Part shown: piece after piece, positions 34,365-44,058 of the stretch | How the letters are laid out: every line of letters starts with the position of its first letter | Numbering within the stretch: position 1 is the stretch's first letter | Source: Bacteroides sp. ET71 | GTDB taxonomy: Bacteria; Bacteroidota; Bacteroidia; Bacteroidales; Bacteroidaceae | Assembly (NCBI RefSeq): GCF_023336905.1 | Contig: NZ_JAMBLS010000001.1 | Coordinates: 238,469-302,468, forward strand | Length of the DNA stretch: 64,000 bases | Reading direction: 5' to 3' | The notes under the pieces: model-generated | The model's database searches: none | The model's input: only the letters and a program-made list of their open reading frames with translations | What the model was told of the DNA's origin: nothing | Position numbers and translations under genes: made by a program

Positions 34365-35477
34365 ATGACTGATAAAGTAACCCAAAGACATCGCCTCACC
34401 CGCCACCTGCACCTCGCCTGGCGTCACCGTCGCACCCTGCTCCGGGCCGCAAGCATCGGACTTATCTTCGGCCTCCTCGTCGCCCTCAGCATCCCCAAGG
34501 AATATGTCGTCCGTATCCTTCTCTCCCCCGAAAGCATCAGCGACGGCAGCAGTACATCCGGTAATTGGGCAGCAGACATTCTGGGCGGAGGAGAAGGAAA
34601 AGAGCGCGATGCTATTACTCCCGATTTCTACCCTTACATCGTCAGTTCTACCGGTTTCCTCGTTACTTTGTTCGATATTCCTTTGCAAACCATCGACTGT
34701 CCACCCGACAGTACCTTGACTCTCTATGAATATATGGATAAACACCAAAGCCGTCCTTGGTGGAGTTTCTTCCAAACCGCCTTCGGCAAGCTTCTCGCCT
34801 TGATTACTGGCTCTTTCCTCGACAAGCCCAGAGAGCAACAAACCAACTATGTCACCAACAGCAATACTGACACGACGTTTACCATCCTCACTCTCTCGGC
34901 CAAAGAAACAGGCATTGCCGCAGCCATCAATGGCCGCATCAACATTGAGCCTGATGTAAAGAGTCATACAGTAACCATCAACTGCCGTATGCAAGATCCG
35001 CTCGCCGCAGCCATCGTGGCCGACAGTCTCAGCCGCCGCATACAAGCTTACATCACCAACTACCGCACACAAAAAAGGGAAAAAGAATTAGCCATCGCAC
35101 TCCGACAGCAGCAAAAAGCCAAGCAGAAGTATTACGAAGCGCAGGAGGCACAGGCTGACTTCGAGGACCGAAACCGTGACCTGGCCTACAGAAATGCGCA
35201 GAAAGAACAAATCAAACTACGCATACTGACCGAACAAGCCTACCAGGAATATGTCCGTACGAGTTTGCAAGCGCATGCCGCCCGCGTAAAGGTCATCAAG
35301 GTGCGTCCGGTCTTTGCCGTCATACAGCCAGCCACAGCACCTGTCCTCCCTTCTTCGCCATCAAAGTTAAAATACATGGCAGCCTTCGCCCTACTAGGCA
35401 TTGCGACAGGATACATCCGCCTTTGGCTGCCTGGTTGGAAAAAATTCTCAAGCAATAACACCGCAACGCGTCAGTGA
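34365..35477 (+). CDS. Wzz-like chain-length determinant protein, cassette 3
   Basis: This 370-residue protein has a membrane helix near residues 26-48 (LLRAASIGLIFGLLVALSIPKEY), a periplasmic domain with LFDIPLQTIDCPPDSTLTLYEYMDKH, a coiled-coil-prone segment (about 240-305), RPVFAVIQPATAPVLPSSPSK and a C-terminal helix with a basic tail. It is closely similar in layout to the wzz-like proteins of cassettes 1 and 2. The last 30 bases overlap the convergent PqqD-like gene. Confidence 0.75.
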   Translation: MTDKVTQRHRLTRHLHLAWRHRRTLLRAASIGLIFGLLVALSIPKEYVVRILLSPESISDGSSTSGNWAADILGGGEGKERDAITPDFYPYIVSSTGFLVTLFDIPLQTIDCPPDSTLTLYEYMDKHQSRPWWSFFQTAFGKLLALITGSFLDKPREQQTNYVTNSNTDTTFTILTLSAKETGIAAAINGRINIEPDVKSHTVTINCRMQDPLAAAIVADSLSRRIQAYITNYRTQKREKELAIALRQQQKAKQKYYEAQEAQADFEDRNRDLAYRNAQKEQIKLRILTEQAYQEYVRTSLQAHAARVKVIKVRPVFAVIQPATAPVLPSSPSKLKYMAAFALLGIATGYIRLWLPGWKKFSSNNTATRQ

Positions 35478-35714
35478 TTCTATCCAGCGTCCGGCGTCGG
35501 TCTGAGCCTGCTCTTTCGAGATGCCGAAGCGACCAACCAAGACTTCGGCTGCGTCATCTGCTGTAAAATCTTTACCCTGCAAAGCTTCCCACAACAGCAG
35601 GGCTGTGGTATTCAACGAAATGACCTTCGTCATGTCCGAATGATCTTTACCTTGATTAACAACTAGATTCTCGCCGGCAATCTGCCGCACCTTATAATTC
35701 TCTTTTATACGCAT
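35448..35714 (-). CDS. PqqD-family peptide-binding protein
   Basis: This 88-residue protein matches the PqqD fold used as a RiPP recognition element: a short beta N-terminus (YKVRQIAGENLVVNQG), the motif VISLNTTALLLWEALQGKDF (like LNETGxxIWxLLDG), then DDAAEVLVGRFGISKEQAQTDAGRWIESLTRCGVI. Such proteins bind the leader of a precursor peptide and present it to a processing enzyme. It is the nearest PqqD-like gene to the HprK-like/nucleotidyltransferase operon (4.5 kb away, opposite strand) and faces cassette 3. It appears to have its own promoter. Confidence 0.8.
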   Translation of the reverse strand: MRIKENYKVRQIAGENLVVNQGKDHSDMTKVISLNTTALLLWEALQGKDFTADDAAEVLVGRFGISKEQAQTDAGRWIESLTRCGVIA

Positions 35715-35747
35715 ACTGTTATCTTTTTAAATTAGTTAATAGTGGGA

Positions 35748-35778
35748 CAAAGGTAAGCAATGGTAGTGAAAAGCGAAA
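35748..35778 (-). promoter_or_regulatory. Promoter of the PqqD-like gene
   Basis: On the minus strand TACCTTTG (35755-35748) is an exact -7 match; a weak -33 (TTTC) lies about 19 bases upstream. The distance to the ATG is about 33 bases. Confidence 0.55.
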
Positions 35779-35843
35779 ACACCAGGAGCACTTTTTTCGG
35801 AGGAAGGCCTGTCTCTGGGAAGAACAATCACTCCTTCTCTTTC

Positions 35844-37160
35844 TTATTTCTTCAGCAGCCGGTAGCCGACAATCCCGCCCAAGATGGATGCGGCAAAGAT
35901 GCCCAGCTTGGCCTGCAGCAGCAAGGTATCGTCCGTAAAGGCCAGCGTGGAAATGAACATGGACATGGTGAAGCCGATGGAAGCCAGAAAGCCCAGCCCC
36001 ACGACACGGCGCATCGTCAGCCCCTCGGCCGGACGGGCCACGCCCAGGCGCGACAGCAACCACGTGGAAAACACAATGCCCAAGGGCTTGCCCAGAAACA
36101 GGCCCAGTGCCACACCCAACGCCACGTTCGTAGAAAAGACCACCGAACCGTCGAGCCCGGCAAAAGACACGCCCGCATTGGCCAAGGCAAAGATGGGCAT
36201 CACCACAAACGACACAAAGGGATGCATGGCATGCTCCAGCCGTTGCGAGGGAGGCATGGCATCGCGCGTGTCGTTCCGCATTTGTGCCACCACCTCCAGT
36301 TGCTTGTGGTCCAGCGTAGAGACGCCGTTGGGTTCCATGCGCGAGAAGGCCCGCAGATGCCGCGCGGCCCGCTTCAGGTAAATCGCTTCGGGCAGACGTG
36401 CATCGGCCGGAATGACAAAGGCAGCCAGCACGGCGGCTATCGTGGCATGAATGCCGGACATCAGGAAGGCCACCCACACACCGCCGATGCCCAGCAGGCC
36501 ATAGAACAGGACGTTCTTCACCCCCAGCTTGTTGGCTCCCCACATCACCAGCAGGAAGGCAACGCCAATGGCGATGTTGAGCAGGGAAATCTCCGAAGTA
36601 TAGAACAGGGCGATAACCACCACGGCTCCGAGGTCGTCCACAATGGCCAGCGTGGTGAGGAATACCTTGGCCGCCAGCGGCACGCGGTCGCCCAGCAGGT
36701 AAATGATGGCCAGCGAGAAAGCGATGTCCGTAGCCATCGGGATGCCCCAGCCACCAGCCGCACCGGTGCCGGCATTCAGCAGGGTATAAATCAGGGCAGG
36801 CACCAACATGCCCGCCACGGCTGCCCCGATGGGCAGGATGGTATTGCGCGGGTCGGACAGTTCGCCGCCGATAAACTCACGCTTCAGCTCCAGACCTACC
36901 ACGAAGAAGAACATCGACATCAGTCCGTCGTTAATCCAGTGGTGCAGGGAGTAATAGAGGTAAGGCTCGCCGTTGAAGAAGAAGCCCACTTTGTTTTCAA
37001 ACAAATGAAAATATTCCTCACTCCAAGGAGAATTGGCCAACACCATGGCCACCACGATGCTGATGCCCAGCACCACGCCGGCCGACTTCTCGCGGTTGAT
37101 GAATTGCTGCACGGGGAGTACGACTCCCCGGCTAAGTCTGCGCTTGTATTTTCCAGTCAT
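35844..37160 (-). CDS. nhaA: Na+/H+ antiporter NhaA
   Basis: NhaA exchanges internal Na+ for external protons across the inner membrane for pH and sodium control. The 438-residue protein has the expected hydrophobic helices and the family motifs GIPMATDIAFSLAI and IVDDLGAVVVIALFY, with the paired Asp that binds the ions. The C-terminal part includes TMSMFISTLAF. Length is slightly above the E. coli protein because of a longer N-terminus. Confidence 0.94.
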   Translation of the reverse strand: MTGKYKRRLSRGVVLPVQQFINREKSAGVVLGISIVVAMVLANSPWSEEYFHLFENKVGFFFNGEPYLYYSLHHWINDGLMSMFFFVVGLELKREFIGGELSDPRNTILPIGAAVAGMLVPALIYTLLNAGTGAAGGWGIPMATDIAFSLAIIYLLGDRVPLAAKVFLTTLAIVDDLGAVVVIALFYTSEISLLNIAIGVAFLLVMWGANKLGVKNVLFYGLLGIGGVWVAFLMSGIHATIAAVLAAFVIPADARLPEAIYLKRAARHLRAFSRMEPNGVSTLDHKQLEVVAQMRNDTRDAMPPSQRLEHAMHPFVSFVVMPIFALANAGVSFAGLDGSVVFSTNVALGVALGLFLGKPLGIVFSTWLLSRLGVARPAEGLTMRRVVGLGFLASIGFTMSMFISTLAFTDDTLLLQAKLGIFAASILGGIVGYRLLKK

Positions 37161-37305
37161 GTCTTTCTGTTTATTCTAAGATGATTGATTGCAAGGATAA
37201 AGGAATCGCTGTCGGGGGCGTCGTCTGACGAAAAAAGGATGCCCACCCCCGTCTTTTGTACACGGGAGGAGACATCCTTGTTCCGTATCCGCCCCTGATA
37301 TAGTC

Positions 37306-38205
37306 TTATACCAGATGGCCAATCCACTCGTCGCGTTCGCCCGGCAAGAGGTCGACGACGGGAATCTCTATCATCGTATAGCAACCGGGCTGCTGGCGCA
37401 TGGCGGCGCGAGCCACACAGACAAGCACCTGTGCCGTGAGAGCCGGGTTGTTGATGCGCATGTTGAACTCAAAGAGTTGGTTTTGCGTCTTGCCCGATAC
37501 GCCTTTGCGCGTCAGGTTGACACCGTGGCCCATGTCGAGCAGGGCGTCTACGCTGGGCACCTGCTGCACGTGCGTCTCGTCGTTCACGAAGTAGGGGTCG
37601 GCCTTGATGGCGGCAGCCACCTGATTGAAGTCATAACCGTCTTCCACTTCGATATAGACCATGCGGCGATGGATGCCGGTGCCTACGGGAATGGTCATGG
37701 ACAGGGCGGCCTTGACGCCCGGCACGGCTTTGACGGCTACGGTGTGTCCCATGCTCATGCCCGGTCCGAAATTCGTATAGGTAATGCCCTTGGGGGCGAT
37801 GGCTTCGAGCAGGGTACGTACCACGGAATCGCTTCCCGGGTCCCAACCGGCGGAGATGACGGAGACGGTGCCGTGCGCCCGTGCCACTTCGCCCAGTGTG
37901 CGGCGCAAGGCAGGCACTTCGGTGTGGATGTCGAAGCTGTCCACGGTGTGGATGCCCATCGCCAATATTTCTTTGGCGTATGCTTCTACCCGGCGGGTAG
38001 GAGTGCAGAGGATGGCCACATCTACGCTTTCCAACTCAGAAATATGCTTCACCACAGGATATTCACTCAATTCGGCAGGACGGTTTTCTGCTCCTGCACG
38101 GCGCACCACACCGGCAATCTCAAAGTCCGGTGCTGCCTGCAAAGCTTGGAGCACGTAGTGCCCAATATTACCATAGCCAACAATGGCTGCTCTTACTTTT
38201 TTCAT
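37306..38205 (-). CDS. ddh: Meso-diaminopimelate D-dehydrogenase
   Basis: This enzyme makes meso-diaminopimelate from tetrahydrodipicolinate and ammonia with NADPH in one step, feeding lysine and peptidoglycan synthesis. The start at 38205 ([18 protein letters not shown]) puts the dinucleotide motif GYGNIG at the N-terminus; 15 extra upstream codons are unlikely. Diagnostic segments are [40 protein letters not shown] and [15 protein letters not shown]. The length of 299 residues fits the family, which is common in Bacteroidetes. Confidence 0.93.
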   Translation of the reverse strand: MKKVRAAIVGYGNIGHYVLQALQAAPDFEIAGVVRRAGAENRPAELSEYPVVKHISELESVDVAILCTPTRRVEAYAKEILAMGIHTVDSFDIHTEVPALRRTLGEVARAHGTVSVISAGWDPGSDSVVRTLLEAIAPKGITYTNFGPGMSMGHTVAVKAVPGVKAALSMTIPVGTGIHRRMVYIEVEDGYDFNQVAAAIKADPYFVNDETHVQQVPSVDALLDMGHGVNLTRKGVSGKTQNQLFEFNMRINNPALTAQVLVCVARAAMRQQPGCYTMIEIPVVDLLPGERDEWIGHLV

Positions 38206-38385
38206 ACGTTTACAGGTTTTATATGTCACATGTCTTGTTTTCGGCCGCAAAAGTAAGCATTTCTTCGCAAACTACCGCCCAAAAGGCTCATTTAGTGCAT
38301 CGCGTTTTTTCTTTTTTTAGATTATGCCGTCTCGGAAAGAATGTGTATCTTCGCGCAATAAACAGACGGCAAGCCCCTGGCGCAC

Positions 38386-38451
38386 ACGAAGCACCCCCCG
38401 TACGGACACGAAGTACGCCTCGTACGGACAAGAGCCAAGCTTCGGTCGAAG
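38386..38451. repeat. Period-22 tandem array upstream of ruvA
   Basis: Units start at 38386, 38408 and 38430. The first two read ACGAAG...CGTACGGAC and match at most positions. They lie 45 bases before the ruvA start. Confidence 0.75.
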
Positions 38452-38495
38452 AGGGAGCAAATGCCTGTACCATAGCTTATTACAATACACTTAAT

Positions 38496-39089
38496 ATGAT
38501 AGAATATATCCGGGGCGAAATAGCCGAACTGACTCCCGCCATGGCCGTCATCGACTGCAACGGCGTAGGTTATGCCGCCAATATCTCCCTCAACACCTAT
38601 TCCGCCATCCAAGGCAAAAAAAGCTGTAAGCTCTACATCTGCGAAGCCATCCGCGAAGACGCCTACACCCTGTTCGGGTTTGCCGACCGGCAGGAACGCG
38701 AACTGTTCCTGCTGCTCATCTCCGTTTCGGGCATCGGCGGCAACACGGCCCGCATGATTCTCTCGGCCCTGTCGCCCACCGAGCTGGTGAACGTCATCGG
38801 CAACGAAAACGCCAACCTGCTGAAGACGGTGAAAGGCATCGGCCTGAAGACGGCACAGCGCATCATCGTAGACCTGAAGGACAAAATTCGGACGGGCGCC
38901 GTGGCCGCCGCCGGAACAGGCACGACGGGCACAGCGCCCAACGCCGAGGTGATGGACGAAGCCGTGGCCGCACTGACCATGCTGGGCTTCCAACAAGGCG
39001 CCTCGCAAAAGGTGGTCATGGGCATCCTCAAAGAAGACCCTTCGGCACCGGTGGAACAAGTCATCAAATTAGCCCTGAAAAGACTATGA
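38496..39089 (+). CDS. ruvA: Holliday junction branch migration protein RuvA
   Basis: RuvA tetramers bind Holliday junctions and load the RuvB motor. The start at 38496 ([20 protein letters not shown]) matches homologues; longer frames upstream translate the tandem array. The 197-residue protein has the OB-fold N-domain (GVGYAANIS), helix-hairpin-helix motifs ([33 protein letters not shown]), an Ala/Gly/Thr linker and the C-terminal UBA-like domain. Confidence 0.96.
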   Translation: MIEYIRGEIAELTPAMAVIDCNGVGYAANISLNTYSAIQGKKSCKLYICEAIREDAYTLFGFADRQERELFLLLISVSGIGGNTARMILSALSPTELVNVIGNENANLLKTVKGIGLKTAQRIIVDLKDKIRTGAVAAAGTGTTGTAPNAEVMDEAVAALTMLGFQQGASQKVVMGILKEDPSAPVEQVIKLALKRL

Positions 39090-40087
39090 TAAGCAGCCTC
39101 AACCTTCAGCAATGGCTCCGGGCCAACGGACGCCGAAAGGTCATGGAGAGCGACAAGTGGTACATAGACTTCGCCTCGACACTGATGCCTGCTGTCACCG
39201 GTTCATCTTTATTCAAAGGACAGAAACCGGAAGCGCAAGAACAGGCAGTCTGGGCGCTGACCCTGTATTTCCAAGACTCCATCGGGCAAAACGGCGGATG
39301 GACAGACTTCACCCGGCACTACCGAACACTCTATCCGGGCCGCACACTCCCCTTCCTGCCCACCGGCGAAAACTATGCCGCCGATGAAATCAATCCGGAA
39401 GACGTTGCCCTGGTGCTTTGGACACAACTGGCCCGCCCCGCCCGGAAACAACCCGGCGACTACACCTTGTTCAATCCGGAAGACGAACGGCTGGCCGCCT
39501 TGGCCGGAGTGGCCTACGACCTGATGGACACATCGTTCGAACAAGCACCCGTAAACGACGAAGCCCCCTCCATCCCCTGGGTAAAAGGCACGGACAGCCT
39601 GCTGACGCCTGCCGCACCCCTGCCCGACTCAGCCATGCGGCCCGACATGAACCCCAACGCCCTGCGCTGCCTGGCACACACAGGCGGATATCCTCTGCTG
39701 TACTTTGCCGACTACGACGAGCTGCGCCGCTTCTTTGTCGACACACTTGGCTGGCCCGACCGCCCCGGCGCACTGCTGCCCGACCTGGCCCCTTGCCGCG
39801 AGTTCGTCATCTATGCCAACACCAAGGGCATACTGCTGGCACACGACGTGGCCGCCTGCTTCCGCGACCCGCACAACCCGATGTACGACCCACAGCGAGC
39901 CATCGAAGAAGGCCACACCTTGTTCTGCCAACCCGGCCGCTGCCCCTTCGACCTGCTGAAAGCAGGCATGGCCCTGGGGCTGCTGCCCGACGCCCGCTTC
40001 CCTTTCCACAACGGACGCGTCCTGCTGCATGACAACTGGGACTTCGTGGCACGCTACTACCTGGGCGAGTATTACGAAGGACGATAA
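39086..40087 (+). CDS. Conserved hypothetical protein, DUF3843-like
   Basis: This 333-residue soluble protein ([20 protein letters not shown]) overlaps the ruvA stop by 4 bases (ATGA), so it is probably co-translated. It lacks a signal peptide and membrane segments. It resembles the Bacteroidales-restricted DUF3843 family as I recall it, with [25 protein letters not shown] and [17 protein letters not shown] as distinctive segments. No function is known. Confidence 0.7.
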   Translation: MISSLNLQQWLRANGRRKVMESDKWYIDFASTLMPAVTGSSLFKGQKPEAQEQAVWALTLYFQDSIGQNGGWTDFTRHYRTLYPGRTLPFLPTGENYAADEINPEDVALVLWTQLARPARKQPGDYTLFNPEDERLAALAGVAYDLMDTSFEQAPVNDEAPSIPWVKGTDSLLTPAAPLPDSAMRPDMNPNALRCLAHTGGYPLLYFADYDELRRFFVDTLGWPDRPGALLPDLAPCREFVIYANTKGILLAHDVAACFRDPHNPMYDPQRAIEEGHTLFCQPGRCPFDLLKAGMALGLLPDARFPFHNGRVLLHDNWDFVARYYLGEYYEGR

Positions 40088-40179
40088 TCCAGACCACTCA
40101 AAACAAGGCGCATCAAAGCCCGACGAACACTACGTCCACCGGCTTCGATGCGCCTTTTCTTCTACGATACGAGATACGC

Positions 40180-41343
40180 CTACAAAGCAATGATTTCCTC
40201 GGGCGCCTCAGTAAGTTTCTCCACACCGTCTGCCGTCACCGCCCACGAGTTTTCGATGCCCACAGGCCCCACTCCAGGCAAAACAACCTTCGGCTCCAAC
40301 GCAAAGACCATGCCCGGCTCCAACTCCTGACGGATGCGCGGAGCCAGCACAGGAGCCTCGTTAATCTCCAGCCCGATGCCATGCCCCACGAACTTAGCCT
40401 TCTGGCCGACACCCATGAAATAATCAGCAAATCCAGCCTTGCTCACCACTTCCACCGCCTTGTTGTAAAGTTCCTCGCAAGCCACACCCGGACGAGCCAA
40501 CGCCGTGACCTCCGCCTGTGCCTCCAGACATGCCTGATGGGCATCATACGCCTTCTGAGGCAGAGAGCCGACGGAATAAACACGGCTCATGTCACCCATA
40601 TAACCGTAGAAATTTCCGCCTAAATCCACCATAATGCTCTGTCCGGGCTGCAACAACGTGCCGTTCGCCCCGCCCGGCAACGACGGGTCAAGCCCCTCGC
40701 CCCCCAACGCAAAATCATACGGACTGGGCGCAGCCGCATTGTCACCCGACAGCACACTGCCCATAAAAATCTCCATACTACGCCCGAAGACACGAAAAAT
40801 GCCCAGACAACCCTCCAAACGCATCAGACGCTCTATTTCGATAGAGAATTGCCGGTCCGTCATTCCCGAACGATAAACCGACGGAATCTGCGCATAAGCC
40901 CGTGCATGTGCCACACCCGAACGACGGAACAACTCCAGTTCCATCGCAGTCTTCACACTACGTGCCCGACGAATCAGTTCGGTGCCGCAAGGCAACACTT
41001 CACTATCAGGGAAACAAGCAGCCAAACGATTGTATTCACGGAAAGGCAACTCATCGCCCTCCAACATAAGTCTTTTAGGCATAGGCAATCCACGCTCCTT
41101 CAGCAAATCCGGCAACTGTTCAGGCTTGCGAATAGGAGTCACAAACTCTCCCGTAAGATTATTGGGTCGCTTGACAAACAATTGAGCCGGCGCTTGGAGA
41201 GGCAAATACAAATAACCACTGACTACACGGCCACAAGTATAAATCAGATTCACGTTGCAAGTAACGATGGCAGCATCTATCTCCTGCAAAGCCATCAGGG
41301 CGCGTATCTTATCACGCCTTAACTTCAATTCGGGTTGTAACAT
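40180..41343 (-). CDS. Xaa-Pro aminopeptidase-like M24 family protein
   Basis: This 387-residue cytosolic metallopeptidase has a creatinase-type N-terminal domain (residues about 10-150) and a pita-bread C-terminal domain. Metal-site motifs are MVDLGGNFYGYMGDMSR (two Asp), GHGIGLEINEAP (His) and FALEPKVV (Glu). Family members remove N-terminal residues preceding proline, or cleave Pro-containing dipeptides. It is flanked by ordinary metabolic genes and appears monocistronic. Confidence 0.88.
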   Translation of the reverse strand: MLQPELKLRRDKIRALMALQEIDAAIVTCNVNLIYTCGRVVSGYLYLPLQAPAQLFVKRPNNLTGEFVTPIRKPEQLPDLLKERGLPMPKRLMLEGDELPFREYNRLAACFPDSEVLPCGTELIRRARSVKTAMELELFRRSGVAHARAYAQIPSVYRSGMTDRQFSIEIERLMRLEGCLGIFRVFGRSMEIFMGSVLSGDNAAAPSPYDFALGGEGLDPSLPGGANGTLLQPGQSIMVDLGGNFYGYMGDMSRVYSVGSLPQKAYDAHQACLEAQAEVTALARPGVACEELYNKAVEVVSKAGFADYFMGVGQKAKFVGHGIGLEINEAPVLAPRIRQELEPGMVFALEPKVVLPGVGPVGIENSWAVTADGVEKLTEAPEEIIAL

Positions 41344-41476
41344 ACACTATAATGATAAAATTGACACGCGCAAAGGTAGCAAATCTTCGCCCCCGCACAA
41401 AAAAAACCGTCCGCAACCTTCACAGGCACGGACGGTCTAAACCACAAATACAAATACAACTAAACAAAGCCAATCA

Positions 41477-42814
41477 TCAGATGATGCCTTGCCCCATCAT
41501 GGCATGTGCTACCTTCATGAAGCCGGCAATATTGGCACCCTTCACGTAATTGATATAGCCATCCGGCTCAGTGCCATACTTCACACACTGTTCATGAATG
41601 GCGTGCATGATGCCATGCAAACGCTCGTCTACTTCTGCAGCACTCCAACTGATGTGCATGGCATTCTGGCTCATCTCCAGGCCGCTGGTGGCCACGCCAC
41701 CGGCATTGACAGCCTTGCCCGGCGCATACATCATCTTATGCTCTATGAAGAGGTCAATGGCTTCCGGTGTACAACCCATATTAGATATTTCACCCACACA
41801 AAGCACGTTGTTGTCGATTAAATGGCGCGCATCTTCCCCATCCAATTCATTCTGTGTAGCGCAAGGCAGTGCAATGTCTACTTTGACCTCCCAAGGCCGC
41901 TTGCCAGGAACGAACGTAGCTCCCGCGAACTGTTCAGCATACGGTGCAACTATGTCATTGCCCGAAGCACGCAGTTCCAGCATATAATCAATCTTTTCTC
42001 CGCTGATTCCATCAGGATCATAGATATAGCCATCCGGGCCGGAGATAGTGACAACTTTGGCTCCCAACTGCGTTGCCTTCGTAGCAGCACCCCATGCCAC
42101 ATTGCCAAAGCCTGAGATGGCCACGGTCTTGCCCTTAATGTCTATGCCTTTGGTCTGAAGCATCTGGTTAACGAAATACAAGCCTCCAAAGCCAGTGGCT
42201 TCTGGACGAATCAGTGAACCACCAAATTCCAGTCCCTTACCCGTGAATGTTCCTGTAAATTCACGAGTAAGCTTCTTGTACATACCGAACATGTATCCTA
42301 CTTCGCGACCACCAACGCCAATGTCCCCCGCGGGCACATCCATGTCGGGTCCCAAATGACGCCACAGTTCCAGAATAAATGCCTGGCAGAAGCGCATAAT
42401 CTCAGCATCACTCTTACCACGGGGCGAGAAGTCAGAACCGCCTTTACCGCCACCCATAGGCAGAGTGGTAAGTGCATTCTTGAACGTTTGTTCGAATCCC
42501 AGGAATTTCAGGATGGAGAGGTTAACTGAGGCATGAAAGCGAATACCTCCCTTGTACGGGCCAATAGCATTGTTGAATTGTACGCGGTAGCCCAGATTGG
42601 TCTGTACTTCTCCTTTGTCATCTACCCACGTCACACGGAAAGTAAAGATGCGGTCTGGTTCTACCAAGCGCTCGATGATTTTGGCTTTCTCAAATTCGGG
42701 GTGTTGGTTATAAACCTCTTCAATGGAAAGGAGGACTTCCTTCACTGCCTGAAGGTATTCTGATTCGCCGGGGTGTTTAGCTTCCAGGGAAGCCATAATT
42801 TTTTCGATGTTCAT
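41477..42814 (-). CDS. gdhA: NAD(P)-dependent glutamate dehydrogenase (hexameric type), copy 2
   Basis: This is the second member of the family in this window, 445 residues from the start at 42814 (MNIEKIMASLEAKHPGESEY). The open frame before it includes the promoter and is not coding. Motifs are the same as in the copy at 7568: PMGGGKGGSDFSPRGK, VPAGDIGVGGREVG and the nucleotide loop SGFGNVAWG. SGFGNVA here versus SGSGNVA in copy 1 may reflect a different cofactor or regulation, but specificity cannot be read safely. Codon use is more AT-rich than in copy 1. A -7 box TATATTTG lies at 42893-42886. Confidence 0.94.
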   Translation of the reverse strand: MNIEKIMASLEAKHPGESEYLQAVKEVLLSIEEVYNQHPEFEKAKIIERLVEPDRIFTFRVTWVDDKGEVQTNLGYRVQFNNAIGPYKGGIRFHASVNLSILKFLGFEQTFKNALTTLPMGGGKGGSDFSPRGKSDAEIMRFCQAFILELWRHLGPDMDVPAGDIGVGGREVGYMFGMYKKLTREFTGTFTGKGLEFGGSLIRPEATGFGGLYFVNQMLQTKGIDIKGKTVAISGFGNVAWGAATKATQLGAKVVTISGPDGYIYDPDGISGEKIDYMLELRASGNDIVAPYAEQFAGATFVPGKRPWEVKVDIALPCATQNELDGEDARHLIDNNVLCVGEISNMGCTPEAIDLFIEHKMMYAPGKAVNAGGVATSGLEMSQNAMHISWSAAEVDERLHGIMHAIHEQCVKYGTEPDGYINYVKGANIAGFMKVAHAMMGQGII

Positions 42815-42980
42815 AATATTACGTTTTAAAGTTGCGCTTATGTGTAACTTGCGGATGCCACGCACAAAGTGTAAGCAGCCAACACTGCAAATATAAGAAA
42901 ACTTTTCAACCAAACCACGCTTTATGGCAATATTTTGATTATTTAATAATAAAACGTCACTCCCAAGCCGAACTGGGCAC

Positions 42981-43040
42981 AAAAAGAAGCAGCCGCCGGC
43001 TTTTTCCCTCTCTTAAAAAGAAGAAATTGCAGGCGGCTGC
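42981..43040 (-). terminator. Terminator after the DUF362 lipoprotein gene
   Basis: On the minus strand GCAGCCGCC pairs with GGCGGCTGC across a ~34-base loop, followed by TTCTTTTTG. Confidence 0.6.
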
Positions 43041-43077
43041 GTTTGATGTTTAACGGCAAATGATTTTCAAGCAGGCA

Positions 43078-44058
43078 TTAATCCAACCTGACTAGCTCAT
43101 ATTTCTGGCTGCCCAAGCCCAAACGTTCGGCATACTCCAGGGTGTGCATGCCTTTACGCGAGTCGATGCGTTCTATCAGATGGATTTTGCCATGGTCTTC
43201 GGACGAACGAACCAGGTCTGTACAAGCCTTGTCCAAGGCAACCGGATCGAGGGAGGCCAAAATGCCGATGTCCCCCATTTTCGGGTCTTCGGGGGAAGAG
43301 TCGCAGTCGCAATCTACGGAAAGGTTGTTGGCTACACTTATATATAATATGTGTTCACCGCAATGATCGATGACTGCTTTGGCTGCCTCGGCCATTGTTT
43401 CCAGCCATTCTTCTTGGCTCGGGTTGCCCCAACTGTCGGTGCTGGTTCCGCCTGAATGTATCCAACGCTTGCCATTGGCCGATGCTATGCCTATGGAAAT
43501 GTTTTTCAATGCTCCGCCAAATCCGGCCATCGCATGCCCCTTGAAGTGAGAAAGAACGACGGTAAAGTCATAACCGGGATAATGAGAGCCGACAATGTCA
43601 TACGAGATGTGCTTGCCTCCCTTGACAGGCAGGCGCACTTCACCTTCGGCATCCATAATGTCTACGGGGGCAATGGCGGTAAAGCCGTGGTCTTCGGCAG
43701 CCTGCAAGTGTTTTTGCGTGTCCGAACGCCCACCCCCGTAAGCCGTGTTGCACTCTACGATGGTGCCATCTACCAGTTGTACCAAGTCTTTAATCAAAGC
43801 CGGTTGCAGGAAATTGTGTCCGCCGGGTTCGCCGGTAGATAGTTTCACGGCAACCTTGCCTGTGGCCTCACGACCCAGTGCTTTGTAAATCTTCACCAGA
43901 TTCTCCGGCGTAATTTCTTTGAACATATATACCTTGGGCAGTGTGTTGCTGCCGGCATCTGCCCCTTTCTGTTGCGGTGCGCTTTGTGCACAGCCCGTTG
44001 TGCTTATCGCTGCCAGAGCCAGCAGCGAGCATACCCATGTACGAACGTAATTCTTCAT
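43078..44058 (-). CDS. DUF362 domain lipoprotein
   Basis: The start at 44058 (MKNYVRTWVCSLLALAAISTTGC) gives a lipoprotein signal with the Cys in STTGC; it is followed by AQSAPQQK rather than an acidic surface-export signal. The body matches DUF362 (VAVKLSTGEPGGHNFLQPALIKDLV; VLSHFKGHAMAGFGGALKNISIGIAS). Some DUF362 proteins carry ferredoxin clusters; here a Cys-x-Cys (VDCDCDSSPEDPKMGD) is present but no full 4Fe-4S set. 326 residues. Function unknown. Confidence 0.8.
   Translation of the reverse strand: MKNYVRTWVCSLLALAAISTTGCAQSAPQQKGADAGSNTLPKVYMFKEITPENLVKIYKALGREATGKVAVKLSTGEPGGHNFLQPALIKDLVQLVDGTIVECNTAYGGGRSDTQKHLQAAEDHGFTAIAPVDIMDAEGEVRLPVKGGKHISYDIVGSHYPGYDFTVVLSHFKGHAMAGFGGALKNISIGIASANGKRWIHSGGTSTDSWGNPSQEEWLETMAEAAKAVIDHCGEHILYISVANNLSVDCDCDSSPEDPKMGDIGILASLDPVALDKACTDLVRSSEDHGKIHLIERIDSRKGMHTLEYAERLGLGSQKYELVRLD

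Noticed and set aside
35760-37184. 474-codon plus-strand frame opposite nhaA
   Set aside because: The Gln/His/Arg-rich translation is a mirror of the antiporter gene; nhaA motifs are on the other strand.
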